A DNA stretch of 5,722 nucleotides from assembly GCA_016763955.1 (NCBI GenBank), contig JAESSU010000095.1, positions 1 through 5,722 of the forward strand, read 5' to 3'. Source of the stretch: Phycisphaeraceae bacterium. GTDB lineage: Bacteria > Planctomycetota > Phycisphaerae > Phycisphaerales > Phycisphaeraceae. Both the position numbers and the translations under genes were made by a program. Below, in pieces: positions 5,280 to 5,722 of the stretch (position 1 is its first letter; each line of letters begins with the position of its first letter). The notes beneath the pieces were generated by a model that searched no databases, was not told the DNA's origin, and saw only the letters and a list, made by a program, of their open reading frames with translations.

Positions 5280-5722
5280 TTAGCGATAAGTGGTTCGTAG
5301 ATGTTTAACAGTCAGTGCTTTTTTGAATGCCCCGAGCGTTACGTTTTGTTTGGGCGAGAATACTAACGTGCGCGGTTCGCTGGGCACAAGGGTGATACAG
5401 TTATCGGTAAATTCACCTCGGATGCCGTCTGCATTGAGGCTCACATAGAATGCTGGTGTCGAGGTACAGATTGTTACTGCGAAATTTTCGCCCTGTGCTT
5501 TGACACTCGTTTGAATGACGGCCTCGGGAAGTTCACAGTCTTTATACGGCGTGAAGAAGTGTTTATTGTGAAACTGCTTACCCTCAATTTCCAGTGTGAG
5601 CATCAAAAAGGTAGCATCCCGAGTCGCGGTGAGTTTTTCAATAGGATATTCACAGAGCAGTTTCGCGCCGCCCACTGGCATGTTCGCTGTCTGTTTCTTT
5701 TCAAAGCAAACCTTGCCCGTAA
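5280..5722 (-). CDS. GH2-family beta-mannosidase-like glycosidase, C-terminal fragment (5' end outside window)
   Basis: The frame stays open to the window end (first full codon 5720-5718), so 146 C-terminal residues of a longer gene are visible; the internal ATG at 5681 is not the start. The fragment opens with TGKVCFEKKQTANMPVGGAK, the edge strands of an Ig-like domain. It ends with the C-terminal beta-sandwich found in GH2 beta-mannosidases and exo-beta-glucosaminidases: HNKHFFTPYKDCELPEA, TICTSTPAFYVSLNADG, then GEFTDNCITLVPSEPRTLVF, which matches the family pattern G-x-F-S/T-D-N-x-F/I-x-L-x-P-x-E. These enzymes cleave beta-mannosyl or related bonds at the non-reducing end. The catalytic barrel and any signal peptide are off-window, so exact specificity and location are unknown. 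The gene ends about 590 bp before the GH20 promoter and so is probably a separate transcription unit. Confidence 0.78.
   Translation of the reverse strand, partial: TGKVCFEKKQTANMPVGGAKLLCEYPIEKLTATRDATFLMLTLEIEGKQFHNKHFFTPYKDCELPEAVIQTSVKAQGENFAVTICTSTPAFYVSLNADGIRGEFTDNCITLVPSEPRTLVFSPKQNVTLGAFKKALTVKHLRTTYR

Overview
The window looks like a piece of a carbohydrate-degradation locus from a bacterium of the Planctomycetes/Lentisphaerae/Verrucomicrobia (PVC) type. The main pointer is a pseudopilin with a class III prepilin leader and a C-terminal H-X9-DG motif, a protein type greatly expanded in those phyla. It sits beside a LacI-family regulator and secreted glycosidases, as is common there. 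Base composition is moderate. The lineage is an inference from protein types, not from a marker gene.

Layout, left to right. (1) Positions 1-273, + strand: the C-terminal end of a probable MFS transporter, cut by the window edge. (2) Positions 274-472: a short gap between convergent genes. (3) Positions 473-1216, - strand: H-X9-DG pseudopilin. (4) Positions 1243-2277, - strand: LacI-family regulator, only 26 bp upstream of the pseudopilin, so the two probably form one transcript. (5) Positions 2278-2430: lacI promoter and operator. (6) Positions 2431-4595, - strand: a secreted family-20 glycoside hydrolase (beta-N-acetylhexosaminidase type), split into two reading frames by what looks like loss of one base in a T run (A run 3370-3373 on the + strand). 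(7) Positions 4596-4686: GH20 leader, promoter and operator. (8) Positions 4687-5279: a largely non-coding stretch holding a roughly 135-bp element bounded by 9-bp inverted repeats (4770-4904) and one plausible small ORF (5020-5223, + strand). (9) Positions 5280-5722, - strand: the C-terminal end of a GH2 beta-mannosidase-like enzyme, cut by the window edge.

The clearest regulatory signal is a pair of matching LacI-type operators, core CACAACGTTGTG. One lies in the lacI promoter and one in the GH20 promoter, each centred exactly 10.5 bp past the -35 hexamer and filling the 17-bp spacer. This predicts that the regulator represses both itself (with the pseudopilin) and the hexosaminidase. A GH20 hexosaminidase, a GH2 mannosidase-like enzyme and a transporter would together suit breakdown of a GlcNAc- and mannose-containing glycan, but the substrate is inferred.

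The two points most worth checking are whether the GH20 frameshift is real and what the 4770-4904 element is.
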